Below are positions 52,813 through 62,620 of a stretch of 64,000 nt of DNA, one piece after another; within the stretch, counting starts at the first letter, position 1, and each line of letters opens with the position of its first letter. The stretch is from positions 62,001 through 126,000 of the forward strand of contig CANFRC010000003.1 of assembly GCA_947449315.1 (NCBI GenBank), written 5' to 3'. The notes beneath the pieces were generated by a model. The model worked only from the letters and a program-made list of their open reading frames with translations. It was not told the origin of the DNA and made no database searches. Origin of the DNA: Bacteroidota bacterium. Its GTDB lineage: Bacteria; Bacteroidota; Bacteroidia; 2-12-FULL-35-15. The position numbers were made by a program, and so were the translations under genes.

Positions 52813-55722
52813 TTAATCTTTCTCTATAATACGTAATACTTTTACTTCATTATTAATAGACACGTTTACAAAATAAATTCCCGATGAATAACCTAACTGC
52901 TTAGCACCAAAAGAAAAACTATGCTTTCCTGAAGTAAGATCAGAGCAAACGAGCGTTTTGATTTTTTCACCCAATACGGAATATACTTCAACTATTACTT
53001 TTGCATTTTCTGAAAGTACAATGTCTATAGATGTAGATTCACTATATGGATTTGGAAATACATTTATTATATTATTATTGGAAGCATCAGCAATTCCGGT
53101 TGTAGTGATGATAAGAGGAGCTGATGTGGATTCACATCCAAATGTATTTGAGACAACTACGGTATAGGTTCCATTGGCTGTTACAGTATAGTTTTGCGCT
53201 GTAGCTCCAGAAATTGCAACTCCATTCAAATACCATTGATAGGATGAAGCAGAAGTAGATGTTAACACAGCTCCAATTTGAGTGATGACGGGTGTAGAAG
53301 GAAGAGGATTAACTATTACTGATGTATTTGCAGATGTTGCACTACATGTTCCATTGCTCAAAAGAACAGTGTAATTTCCTGGAAGTAGCGCATTATAAGT
53401 GTTTGATGTTGCTCCGGCTATTATACTACCATTCAGTACCCACTGGTAAGAAGCACCTACAGATGACGTTAATAGTACTGAATCTCCTAAGCAAAACGAT
53501 GTTGTTCCGACCACTGATACAGTAGCGGAAGGCAATGGGTTGACAGTTAAATGTAATGTCACTATTGAATCGCAACCTGAGAATGCAGTATATAAATGTG
53601 TTGGAGTTGCGGATGAAATATAATTAGTTCCATGCCACATAAAATTATTACATGCAACAGCTGTTGTATCTCCTAAACTTGTTATACAAAGATCAATAGA
53701 ATTTAAATTATCTGATCTGAATTTTCTAAGGTTTAGGTCTGAAAATGATTTTGCTTCCATTCCATCTGCATAAAGAATTTCACTTCCTCCATCCGTAATA
53801 ACTTGTAAATCATTTAATGAAATATGACCGCCAGTATTTATTTGCATTACACCTTCCATATTCAAAACAGCATCTGCTGAAGTACTAACTAATATAGGTG
53901 CATCAGAAGGGTTACCTGTCCACTTAAAAATAGCGCTCGTGATAGGACTGCTACCTGAATTTCCTGCAACAATTACATACGTTCCATTAGACAATCTTGT
54001 CAAGTCTCGAAAGCCTCTACCACCAAGATCAAGTTCAATTGGAGTACCGAATACTGCAGCACTAGCAGGAGCACCCCCATTGAACCATGTTTCAAAATTA
54101 ATGATTGGCGCAATTACAGCTTTTGTTCTTGTTGCCATTGGAACCAAAGGCGCTCTCATACCAATATATAAAGTAGTATTATCTGGTGCGAAAACCATTC
54201 CTTCTGCTGCAAAACCGTTAACCGATTTTGAATCGACTCCAATAGCTGCACTTGAAGTGAAGTCATATCCGTTTGCATCTCCCCAGGAAATTAATTCAGC
54301 TTTCAAATTTCCATAATAACCAACAAAAGAAAAAGAAGTTGCAGCACCTACTCCAGAAGTTGTGGTAGCAAAAATACGATTACGATTAGGTTTATCACTA
54401 AAGGAAGGTGCCGAACCATTACTCATTGAGCCCAACCAGTAAACCCTGTTTGCATTTGCAACACTAACTGTTGCAGCTTCCAAATCAACTTCGGGTTTCA
54501 CAGGATCGGGTAAAGATAAATATGATGCATAATTAAAGGACGCGAGTGGCAATCCGGATGCGGATCTGGAATAAACATTCAGCACATCCAACTCATCATC
54601 ACCACTCATATAAAAATTATCATCCTGAGCAATTGCATCGGAAGCATCTGACATACCTGTATGCCAAAAAGTATTTACAGGTGTTGTAGATGCAATTGAA
54701 GCAGCGTAATATATAACATAAGAAGTAGATGCCGTTCCATCATTGACCGAAATAGTAATGTTAGAATAACCAACTGCAGCAGGTGTCATTTTCAAATTTC
54801 TTGATGCACCACTTCCTGTTAAAATTATATTTGCACTAGGAACAACAGTGGTATTAGCACTTACAGCGGTTAAAATTAAACTGCCCACAGGAGTTTCTAA
54901 ATCATTAATAGTAAAGTCAATTCCATATGTGCTAGCAGGATCTGAAGGATCACTGATTACACCGCTTATTCCTGCAGGACTAATTGGAGGAACTATTACC
55001 CCACCATCTAAATAATTGTTTGTCGTTGCAACGTTCATAACAATTGTTGGAAGGCTATTTACAATTAAAGAATTCCCTGAAACACTAAAATCATCAATTT
55101 TATAATTTGACGCAGTCCCTGTTCTGTTAAAAGTCCAACGTAAATATAACGTTGGTTGATTGTCTGCACCTGATGGAAGGGTTAAACCAGAACCTGATGC
55201 TAAGCCCCAACCGCCTGCTGTTGCTTCGGTATACGAAATAGGTGTATAAGTGCTACCATCTGAACTCCATTCGAAAGCATACGTTGCATTTGCATTATAC
55301 CCAGCTGAAGATTTTCTCATTCCAAAAGAAATAGTGATAGTATTATATCCTACTGTATTCGCTACAAATGTGGCAGTAGATATTCCAATTTGAGAAGAGG
55401 GTTCAGCTATTCCTGATGTGTTTGTAAAAGCTACTGAATTTCCTTCTCCTAAATAAGCACCACCTGAAACGCCAGCATAACCAGATGAAGTAGTATTTGT
55501 ACTAATATTCATATCTACTCCGGAAAATGTCCAACCTACTGGATTCACATTCGCTACAGTGCCAAAATTTGTAGCATATAATACTGTTTGTGCTTTTGAA
55601 AATAAAGTAAAATTTATACTAATAAATAATAATAGAACATATCGAATTTCAATTCCCCTCGATAAAGGCTTATTCTTATTCAAAATACGATTCAATACAA
55701 TTTCTGTACTTGATTTCTTCAT
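52813..55722 (-). CDS. Large T9SS-exported protein with jelly-roll, propeller-like and Ig-like modules
   Basis: This 969-residue protein has a long signal region (about 1-45, ending FSKAQ). Module order, by pattern: a jelly-roll/galactose-binding-like domain (about 46-225, ending NYKIDDFSVSG), a cadherin-like segment with DGTASTSYVIYYAAS (about 226-345), a region with propeller-like motifs (about 346-690; EGMVFAPDNTTLYIGMR), two Ig-like repeats with SYQWVLNGSIIAGATSN and SYQWYLNGVAISGATAQ (about 730-880), and a type A sorting domain beginning NVFPNPYSES. It should be secreted and anchored by the T9SS. No enzymatic residues were recognised. Confidence 0.85.
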   Translation of the reverse strand: MKKSSTEIVLNRILNKNKPLSRGIEIRYVLLLFISINFTLFSKAQTVLYATNFGTVANVNPVGWTFSGVDMNISTNTTSSGYAGVSGGAYLGEGNSVAFTNTSGIAEPSSQIGISTATFVANTVGYNTITISFGMRKSSAGYNANATYAFEWSSDGSTYTPISYTEATAGGWGLASGSGLTLPSGADNQPTLYLRWTFNRTGTASNYKIDDFSVSGNSLIVNSLPTIVMNVATTNNYLDGGVIVPPISPAGISGVISDPSDPASTYGIDFTINDLETPVGSLILTAVSANTTVVPSANIILTGSGASRNLKMTPAAVGYSNITISVNDGTASTSYVIYYAASIASTTPVNTFWHTGMSDASDAIAQDDNFYMSGDDELDVLNVYSRSASGLPLASFNYASYLSLPDPVKPEVDLEAATVSVANANRVYWLGSMSNGSAPSFSDKPNRNRIFATTTSGVGAATSFSFVGYYGNLKAELISWGDANGYDFTSSAAIGVDSKSVNGFAAEGMVFAPDNTTLYIGMRAPLVPMATRTKAVIAPIINFETWFNGGAPASAAVFGTPIELDLGGRGFRDLTRLSNGTYVIVAGNSGSSPITSAIFKWTGNPSDAPILVSTSADAVLNMEGVMQINTGGHISLNDLQVITDGGSEILYADGMEAKSFSDLNLRKFRSDNLNSIDLCITSLGDTTAVACNNFMWHGTNYISSATPTHLYTAFSGCDSIVTLHLTVNPLPSATVSVVGTTSFCLGDSVLLTSSVGASYQWVLNGSIIAGATSNTYNALLPGNYTVLLSNGTCSATSANTSVIVNPLPSTPVITQIGAVLTSTSASSYQWYLNGVAISGATAQNYTVTANGTYTVVVSNTFGCESTSAPLIITTTGIADASNNNIINVFPNPYSESTSIDIVLSENAKVIVEVYSVLGEKIKTLVCSDLTSGKHSFSFGAKQLGYSSGIYFVNVSINNEVKVLRIIEKD

Positions 55723-56057
55723 TTGTTGATACGATTTAGTTTACAACAAAAATGAAGCGAACATTTTATTTTAATGATAGTAGAATATTATTCAATGCTT
55801 ATGGATAAGCGAAAATTGTAAATTGAAAGAAACCCTGATGTATATAAAACGTTAGGTATGTTAATAAAAAAATTAAGGATATGTAAAAAGATTGAATGTG
55901 AAAGATTTTTTATTCTATTAAAAAAAGAAGAATTTATTGTTCAATAAATTATAAAAATCATTGCCTCTACATTATCATATTTTGAAGAGGTGTAACAAAA
56001 TATTTTAATTGAAAAAAACACGCATAAGTAACATATAGGATAAACTTTATTCAGCCT
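55723..56057. other. 335-bp AT-rich intergenic region
   Basis: No gene or terminator with a T-run was found. There is a short AT-only inverted repeat at 55931-55950 (AATTTATTG / CAATAAATT). It lies upstream of the 969-residue cargo gene and downstream of the GH1 gene, both on the minus strand. No promoter matching TTG-N19-TAnnTTTG was identified. Confidence 0.5.
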
Positions 56058-57395
56058 CTATTTATTATCCAAAAAGTTTTTATACCAATAACCTGATTTT
56101 TTAATCGTACGTTCTTGAGTTTTAAAATTGGTATGCACTATTCCAAAACGAGGATAAAAACCTTCTGCCCATTCGAAATTATCTAGCAAAGTCCAAACAA
56201 AATAACCTTCCACTTTGATACCATCATTTTTGGCCCTCAAAACTTCCCGAATATGATCCTTTAAATAATTTGCTCTTAACTCATCTTCAATTTTTCCATC
56301 AAAAAAAACATCATGAAAGGCTGCGCCATTTTCTGTGACAATTATTTTTTTTATCTGGGAATATTGGTCAAATTTTTTTAATGTCTGATACATCGCATCA
56401 GGATATACTTCCCAATTCATTAAGGTGATTGGCACATTCCGTTTATCTGCTTTAATTAATTTAGCCTGAAGCAGTGGAACAAAATAAGAATGGGTGACTA
56501 TTTCACGGGTGTAATTTTGAAGTCCTACAAAATCAAAATCAAAAGGTAATAATTTTTCATCATCAGGAAGAAAATAATCATAAATCCTATCTAATAATTT
56601 CAGATCATCTGTAGGATAACCCAAGCCTAAACTTGGTTCTATAAACAATCGATTAATTAGAGCATCTACTCTTTTAGTAGCCAATTTATCCTTTTCAGAA
56701 CTTGTATTTGGTTCGAGGTGTGAACAAGAAAATGTGGTTCCCACATTTGCATTTGGACAAATGCTTTTTAGAACTCTTGCTCCTAGTGATTGACAAAGAG
56801 CAGCATGATGAACTGCAGGAATAAAATTCTTCAAGCCTTTTCGTCCAGGTGCATGAATACCTAAAAAATATCCTGCACCAGTAAACACCATAGGCTCATT
56901 TAATATCATCCAATTATTTACTCTGTCACCAAATTTATTGGCACATACTTCAACGAAATCAGAAAACCAACTAACAACATCTCGGTTTGTCCAACCACCT
57001 TTATCTTCTATCATTTGCGGCAAGTCCCAATGATAAAGTGTTACCCATGGAGTTACTCCCAGCTCCATTGAATGATCAATCAGTCGGTCATAGAAATCAA
57101 CTCCTTTTTGATTTATTGTACCTATTCCACTTGGTAATATTCTTGGCCAAGAAAGTGAAAAACGAAAATTCGGAATATTTAAATACTTAATTAGTTTTAA
57201 ATCATCTTCATGGCGATTATAAAAATCACACGCGTGATTACCATTATGATTACCAAGAATTTTTTTATTTTGATTAGAAAACGTATCCCAAATAGAAAAA
57301 CCTTTGTCATCTATATTGTGGGCTCCTTCAATCTGATAAGCTGCCGTAGAAACGCCCCACTTGAATTCAGCTCCAAATTGTTTTTTATTAAACAT
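56058..57395 (-). CDS. Glycoside hydrolase family 1 (beta-glucosidase-like)
   Basis: The 445-residue GH1 enzyme has the N-terminal signature FKWGVSTAAYQIEGAHN (about 11-27), the acid/base Glu in MILNEPMVF (about 164-172) and the nucleophile Glu in IVTENGAAF (about 352-360); LLDNFEWAEGFYPRFG is the family C-terminal block. No signal peptide is seen, so it should act in the cytoplasm. The likely sugar is a beta-glucoside or beta-galactoside. It is the third gene of an operon with a metallophosphoesterase and a glycosyltransferase, 13 bp after the latter. Confidence 0.95.
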   Translation of the reverse strand: MFNKKQFGAEFKWGVSTAAYQIEGAHNIDDKGFSIWDTFSNQNKKILGNHNGNHACDFYNRHEDDLKLIKYLNIPNFRFSLSWPRILPSGIGTINQKGVDFYDRLIDHSMELGVTPWVTLYHWDLPQMIEDKGGWTNRDVVSWFSDFVEVCANKFGDRVNNWMILNEPMVFTGAGYFLGIHAPGRKGLKNFIPAVHHAALCQSLGARVLKSICPNANVGTTFSCSHLEPNTSSEKDKLATKRVDALINRLFIEPSLGLGYPTDDLKLLDRIYDYFLPDDEKLLPFDFDFVGLQNYTREIVTHSYFVPLLQAKLIKADKRNVPITLMNWEVYPDAMYQTLKKFDQYSQIKKIIVTENGAAFHDVFFDGKIEDELRANYLKDHIREVLRAKNDGIKVEGYFVWTLLDNFEWAEGFYPRFGIVHTNFKTQERTIKKSGYWYKNFLDNK

Positions 57396-57408
57396 CTATT
57401 TCAATCAC

Positions 57409-58455
57409 TTAAATGCGAACAGATGCTAATGATTCCTGCCATTCAAAATCTGGAATATATATCCTTTTTTTGTAATGATTCGCTATAACCATATTCACAA
57501 TCTGTTCTGTAGTGTCAGGATAATCTACAGAAACAACTTTCCCGTATTCCAACCAATCTTTAATTATGTGATGATATTTTTTTTTCAAACTTTTTATTAC
57601 AGGCACCCCCATTGCTTTTAAAGCTGCTGCATTACATTGTTGTTCAAACTGAGTCTTCATAGGAATAACCATCAACTTCTTTTTCAAAAACATTGCTTCA
57701 GCCGGTGTTTCAAAACCTGCACCACACAAAACACCTGCACTTGTTGCCATGCTTTTTAAAAACCTATCATTGTTAATTGGCTGTATTGTGATATTATCTT
57801 CTGTAATAATTTTCTTGTTGTGTTTACTGAAAACATCCCATTGAATAGATTTAAATTTTCTAAGATTTTTCAACAAACGTTCATCATCGTAGGCAGGCAA
57901 ATAAACAGTATAATGACGCTTGTTTTCAGGAGAAAGTTTCCTGACTTCCTGCCTGATTACTGGAGTAAAAATATTTTTATCAAAACTAGAAAAATGAAAT
58001 CCGTATTGAGCTGTGGAAGGGGCATAATATTTTAAAACCGATTTACCAAGGGGATCTTTTTTTTTAGGCTTAGGAGCATTTTTTGCCAACACAGCACTCT
58101 GGTGACTTAATGCTATGCACTGCAATCCCTTTTGTTTACAAGCCCAAGCTGTAACAGGTTCAAAATCATTAATTATCAAATCATACGCTTCTATAGGAAC
58201 CTTTTCAATATCCTTTAATAGCTCACGCATATCCATCTTTAAATAGGTACTTACTATATCTATCCCTCCTTTTTTCCCAAAAACAAAACTCAAACCTTTT
58301 AACCTGTACTTAATTTCATAGGGCAAACTTACATCTGCTTGAATCCCACTCACTAATATGTCTACCTCTCCTTTCTTTTGAAGAATAGGAATAATATCTC
58401 TTGCACGACTTAAATGACCATTTCCAGTACCTTGTATAGCGTATAATATTTTCAT
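57409..58455 (-). CDS. GT-B glycosyltransferase-like protein (MurG/GT28-like)
   Basis: This 348-residue protein begins MKILYAIQGTGNGHLSRARD, the glycine-rich loop that binds the acceptor in MurG-like GT-B enzymes, and has the C-terminal donor-type block CGAGFETPAEAMFLKKKLMVIP with MKTQFEQQCNAAALKAMGVP (about 238-280). No membrane segment is clear. Related proteins are annotated only as glycosyltransferases. It lies 12 bp after the metallophosphoesterase gene and 13 bp before the GH1 gene. It is related in layout to the enzyme at 37839-38918. Confidence 0.75.
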   Translation of the reverse strand: MKILYAIQGTGNGHLSRARDIIPILQKKGEVDILVSGIQADVSLPYEIKYRLKGLSFVFGKKGGIDIVSTYLKMDMRELLKDIEKVPIEAYDLIINDFEPVTAWACKQKGLQCIALSHQSAVLAKNAPKPKKKDPLGKSVLKYYAPSTAQYGFHFSSFDKNIFTPVIRQEVRKLSPENKRHYTVYLPAYDDERLLKNLRKFKSIQWDVFSKHNKKIITEDNITIQPINNDRFLKSMATSAGVLCGAGFETPAEAMFLKKKLMVIPMKTQFEQQCNAAALKAMGVPVIKSLKKKYHHIIKDWLEYGKVVSVDYPDTTEQIVNMVIANHYKKRIYIPDFEWQESLASVRI

Positions 58456-58467
58456 ATAAAAAATTTG

Positions 58468-59316
58468 TTAAGCACGCTTCATCAAATTAAACTCTTCTAC
58501 TAAATTCTCAAACAATTGAACTTTATTAGGTGTAGCATGATTTTTATGAGACAAGTCTATTGCTTGTGCAAATGCGTCTTCATGATATTTATATATGCTC
58601 CAATTACCTTCATTATATTCCAATGAAGTTAGGTTTTCAATCCAGTCTCCAGAATTCATATATGTGATAACACCTTTCCCATTTTTCATTTCTCTTATTT
58701 CGGGCTGATGAATATGACCACATATAACAAAATCATATTCGTTTGAAATGCCTATATCTGCAGCAGTCTGTTCAAAATCATTAATAAATTTTACTGCTCC
58801 TTTCACACTATTCTTTATTTTTTTAGACAGCGATATCTTTCCTCTCCCCATTTTTTGAGAGATAAAATTCACACCTCTGTTAATTAATATTAATGCATCG
58901 TAACCAATGGCCCCCAATTTCGCCAACCATTTTGCATGCTTCATTGTCACATCAAATACATCGCCATGAAAAATCCATGTTTTCTGTCCATCAATATTCA
59001 AAACAACTTTATTTACAATTTTCAGCGACCCCATTTTAAAACCAACAAAACGTCTTAACATTTCATCGTGGTTTCCTGTAACATAATACACTTTCACACC
59101 CTTGGCTATTAGCCCTGTAATATGCTTGATAACTTGCATGTGAGTAGCTGGCCAATAGCGTTTATTAAATTGCCAAATATCAATGATATCACCATTTAAT
59201 ATTAACATTTTTGGTTTAATACTTTTCAAATATTTCAACAATTCTTTCGCATGACACCCATACGTTCCTAGGTGAACATCCGAAATTACCACTAACTCTA
59301 CTTCTCTTTTCTTCAT
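58468..59316 (-). CDS. LpxH-like metallophosphoesterase
   Basis: The 282-residue protein has the calcineurin-like metal-binding motifs VISDVHLGT (Asp, His), ILNGDIIDIW (Gly-Asp), VTGNHDEMLRR (Gly-Asn-His-Asp) and CGHIHQPEIR (Gly-His-x-His), in the order of UDP-2,3-diacylglucosamine hydrolase-type enzymes. The real LpxH substrate is a lipid A precursor; related Bacteroidota enzymes are often called UDP-2,3-diacylglucosamine diphosphatase by homology only. First annotated gene of the operon with the glycosyltransferase and GH1 genes. Start is ATG 59316. Confidence 0.85.
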   Translation of the reverse strand: MKKREVELVVISDVHLGTYGCHAKELLKYLKSIKPKMLILNGDIIDIWQFNKRYWPATHMQVIKHITGLIAKGVKVYYVTGNHDEMLRRFVGFKMGSLKIVNKVVLNIDGQKTWIFHGDVFDVTMKHAKWLAKLGAIGYDALILINRGVNFISQKMGRGKISLSKKIKNSVKGAVKFINDFEQTAADIGISNEYDFVICGHIHQPEIREMKNGKGVITYMNSGDWIENLTSLEYNEGNWSIYKYHEDAFAQAIDLSHKNHATPNKVQLFENLVEEFNLMKRA

Positions 59317-59776
59317 TTTAATTACATATTAGATTACTAATGAATGCGCCTCCTTATTAATCTTATTTGATTTAAAAGGAGAATATAGTGCTGAGAGCTG
59401 TTTCATGAATAGCCGCAAGACAAGTGCATGAAACCAAAACAATATTGTTTTCATAGTTTTAAATATTTAGTAGTGAAACGTAAGGAATATATAGAGGGCT
59501 GAGTGACTGTAAAGCGTTTTGCTTTAAAAAGAAAATGAATTATGATAAATTCATATTTCATTAATTAAGAATTATAAGGATATTTAAATATTATCACAAG
59601 ACAAAATTAATCTTTCATTCTGATACTAGTTTTAACGAATGATTAAGGAATGATTAATAATTTATATGTAATATATATTAATAGGATTTAAGAAATCAAT
59701 CAACCAAAAAAGTAAAAAAAAATATTTACCTTTTCATGAAAATATTTTTTTAAAAGTTGTTCTAATTCTAAATTAA
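59317..59776. other. 460-bp AT-rich region upstream of the metallophosphoesterase operon
   Basis: No clear gene beyond the 41-codon ORF at 59329-59454 (minus). A perfect 8-bp inverted repeat GTTTCATG / CATGAAAC lies at 59400-59407 and 59427-59434 with a 19-nt loop. A TAATTTTG -7-like box is at 59602-59609 (minus) without a matching -33. The remainder is nearly all A/T. Confidence 0.5.
59329..59454 (-). CDS. 41-residue candidate small hydrophobic peptide
   Basis: An ATG-initiated minus-strand ORF ends 12 bp before the metallophosphoesterase start. Residues 1-16 (MKTILFWFHALVLRLF) are hydrophobic and aromatic, with a basic residue near each end, then a polar, Lys/Ser-rich tail. It could be a small membrane peptide or simply an open stretch in a leader. 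Nothing in the sequence proves expression. Confidence 0.25.
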   Translation of the reverse strand: MKTILFWFHALVLRLFMKQLSALYSPFKSNKINKEAHSLVI

Positions 59777-62425
59777 TTATTTTTTAACAACCTTTTTATT
59801 ATATACATAACCATCTGCCTTTAGTTTCAACATATAAATACCTTTCTGTAAAAAAGCAAGATCAATAGAAAGATTTCGATCAACACTTCTACTATCCGAA
59901 TAGACTAGCTGCCCGAATACGTTTACAATTTCAATATTAACACCCTTACTAGCTACTTTTTCAAACTCAACATTTATAATACCATTGGTTGGGTTAGGGA
60001 AAATATTAACTGAAGTTGTCTCAGAAAAATCAATCATAGAAACAGAAACAATAGCGGAATAAAAGAACGCTCCATTAAAATCAGTTTGCTTTAATCGATA
60101 ATAGGATACTCCAGATTCTGGCGTATGATCAATGATTGAGTAATTTAATAATTGTGAACTATTCCCAGCTCCATCGACTGTTTCAATTGGCTGAAAATTG
60201 ATCCCATCATTGCTTCTCTCTACAGTAAAAAAATCATTATTAGTTTCAGTTGCTGTTTGCCATTTTAAATCAACATCATTTTTTCCATTATTAACTGCCG
60301 TAAAACTAAGCAGGTTAATTGGCGTCGGTTGCGTTGAATTGATTAAGGCAAGTGTAAAAGGACTAAATGAATTCACAGCAGACAATGTTGTTACGCTGCC
60401 GGAACTTAAAGACCCACTAGTTGAGGAATTGCCTAAATCTTTCCATATTGGAGATGACAAATTCAAATCCCAATGTGCAACCACAACTTCTGCCATATTG
60501 GTTATATTAAGACTTCTGGAAGACTCCCAGCTAAGCCCTACACTTACATTTGATGACCCATTGGTTCTTTCCAAGTTCCAGTATTCACGATTACTTAATT
60601 GATTTATTGTTGCATCTTTCAGTGTACTGTCATAAGTTAGAAGAGGGTTAGTATTCATGTACTCAGCAGTAAAATGATCCGTTACCAACGAAGGAGCTGA
60701 AATAGAAATTGGTGCATATATCGCTCCCTTTCCAACAGGAAAAATAAAAGTTGAATTACCTATCTTTCTAACAGGACCGGATGCAAAACTACTATTGGAA
60801 GCTCCGGTTATACTTCCTGAAGAAGAAATGGTAAGTAAATTTATTGAAGTCGTTGACAACAAGCCCGAAGTAAAAGAAGCAACACCATCAACCTTCACAG
60901 CATTTGATAGTGTAACACCTGATGAATTGTTTATAGTGAAATTGTTAATCGTAGATGGCAAACCATCACCGGTAACTTGAGAGCTAGATCCTATATATTC
61001 ATAATTAGCAGCTGTACTATAAGAACGACAGGAGGTTTGAATATTTCCTGAAGAAGCAGAATTGGTAATTCCATTAACTGAACCTATTCGTAAAGTAGCG
61101 CCAGCTGAAAGAATAAATTTCATTCCATAAAGAGTATTAATACCACAATTCAATGTTGCTCCACTTCCTACAATAACAGAATCAGAGACCGTTACATTTC
61201 CCCCGAGTGTGAGCGTACCTGAATTTACTTTAATGGATTGGTAACTTCCTGCTGCTATTGTAGTATTCGAATTGACAGAAAGATTGCCTCTTGTGGGAGT
61301 AAAACAAATCCCTCCTAAAGCATAATTCGTTGCAGCAGTATAAATTAAAGCTGAGACTGCATTTATATTGCTTCCGCTGGAGGTGATGTTTGAGAGATAA
61401 GTAGCATTGTCAGTAAAGGAGTAAACTTTTGTAGGTCTTGCACCACTTGCCCCAACAGTGAAATACAAATCAATAGATCCGTTGCAATTTTTTCTTCCAG
61501 TAATTCCTCTTGGAAAATAAGATGCTAAGCCTTGAAGCTTACCTCTTGCAGTCCAGGTTACACCCTCATCGGATGAAGAGTATTTATATATCCCTGAATT
61601 TGCTGTGTTTATTCCATTGCCAGCCGCATAATAGAGAAGGTCGGGGGTGCCATTCCCATTCACATCAAAAAAAACATACGAATATGCATCATCCGTTCCT
61701 GCTGCTAATCCGCTTAAATTAGAAATGGTATTTCCTGTTGTTGTTGGCAAACCCGTTCCTACTTTCGATAAACTAAAGGCACCAGCCTGACTAGAAACAT
61801 ACAGCTGATTATTAAAAATGTTGACAACCCTTGTGTTTGTGATAGTAGTACTAACTGCAGCACCAGCCCCACCTGCTGTTCCTAGGGGAATATACCTAAC
61901 ACCACCAGTACTTCCTCCTGTACCAGACCCCCAAAATGAAGATCCATCAGATGTACATGCGGATCTTAAATTATTTTGGTAATACGCAAGACCAGATGTT
62001 CTTGAAAAATAAGTAGACGTATTTATTCCTCCTGCAGTATCAACACGTCCGATTGTTCCATTCCAAGTACCTGTTGATGCGACTGTAAGCGTCCCAATAG
62101 GAGCATCATACCCTGCACAAACCACATATCTGTAATCGGCTGATAACGTAACATCTCCTTCTGATACTGCTGTACCGCTTTGTGTTAATATTCGATTGGA
62201 TCCAGAAACTGCAGTTGGCAAATCCACCGTCTTCAACCCTACTGTAGAACCACCTGTTGTCATTTCAACCAATGTTACCTTCCATGCAGCACTGGTGACA
62301 GCTGCCGATCCATCTCCTACTCGACAGACAATTAAATTCCCCGCATTAAAATTTTGAGCAGATGCATTTAGAGTAAAAAAAAACGACAATAGCAGAATGA
62401 AGAATTCACTTTTAAAGGTTTTCAT
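59777..62425 (-). CDS. Large T9SS-exported protein with type A sorting domain
   Basis: This 882-residue exported protein has a signal peptide (1-23, ending NASAQ). The N-terminal half (about 24-370) is built of beta-rich segments with repeats like NLIVCRVGDGS, ADYRYVVCAGY and GGVRYIPLGTAGG. A region with stacked short strands (about 370-560; GNLSVNSNTTIAAGSYQSIKV, GGNVTVSDSVIVGSGATL) resembles the beta-helix-like filler of Bacteroidota surface proteins. A fibronectin-like segment LKWQTATETNNDFFTVERS (about 719-737) precedes the type A sorting domain (IFPNPTNGIINVEF to KGIYMLKLKADGYVYN). No active site was recognised. Confidence 0.85.
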   Translation of the reverse strand: MKTFKSEFFILLLSFFFTLNASAQNFNAGNLIVCRVGDGSAAVTSAAWKVTLVEMTTGGSTVGLKTVDLPTAVSGSNRILTQSGTAVSEGDVTLSADYRYVVCAGYDAPIGTLTVASTGTWNGTIGRVDTAGGINTSTYFSRTSGLAYYQNNLRSACTSDGSSFWGSGTGGSTGGVRYIPLGTAGGAGAAVSTTITNTRVVNIFNNQLYVSSQAGAFSLSKVGTGLPTTTGNTISNLSGLAAGTDDAYSYVFFDVNGNGTPDLLYYAAGNGINTANSGIYKYSSSDEGVTWTARGKLQGLASYFPRGITGRKNCNGSIDLYFTVGASGARPTKVYSFTDNATYLSNITSSGSNINAVSALIYTAATNYALGGICFTPTRGNLSVNSNTTIAAGSYQSIKVNSGTLTLGGNVTVSDSVIVGSGATLNCGINTLYGMKFILSAGATLRIGSVNGITNSASSGNIQTSCRSYSTAANYEYIGSSSQVTGDGLPSTINNFTINNSSGVTLSNAVKVDGVASFTSGLLSTTSINLLTISSSGSITGASNSSFASGPVRKIGNSTFIFPVGKGAIYAPISISAPSLVTDHFTAEYMNTNPLLTYDSTLKDATINQLSNREYWNLERTNGSSNVSVGLSWESSRSLNITNMAEVVVAHWDLNLSSPIWKDLGNSSTSGSLSSGSVTTLSAVNSFSPFTLALINSTQPTPINLLSFTAVNNGKNDVDLKWQTATETNNDFFTVERSNDGINFQPIETVDGAGNSSQLLNYSIIDHTPESGVSYYRLKQTDFNGAFFYSAIVSVSMIDFSETTSVNIFPNPTNGIINVEFEKVASKGVNIEIVNVFGQLVYSDSRSVDRNLSIDLAFLQKGIYMLKLKADGYVYNKKVVKK

Positions 62426-62620
62426 TTTTAGTATTTATAAAGTATACTTATTAAATAACTAGAAATTAAAAAGCGGTTTCAGATTATTTTTTCGAGTGAA
62501 AAAATTCTTGTAGGATGTTCGCCAATACTATAAAAAATCTTTTATAGTAATTTCTGAAACAAATGTAGGAGGGGTATATTATTGTAATTTTATTCTGATT
62601 TTAATAAATCATCATATTAA

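Noticed and set aside
55931-55950. Inverted repeat AATTTATTG / CAATAAATT as a terminator
   Set aside because: The stem is only A/T, the loop is two bases and no T-run follows.
62527-62548. Perfect 9-bp hairpin ACTATAAAA / TTTTATAGT downstream of the type B cargo gene
   Set aside because: A/T-rich with no T-tail on the minus strand; not supported as a terminator.
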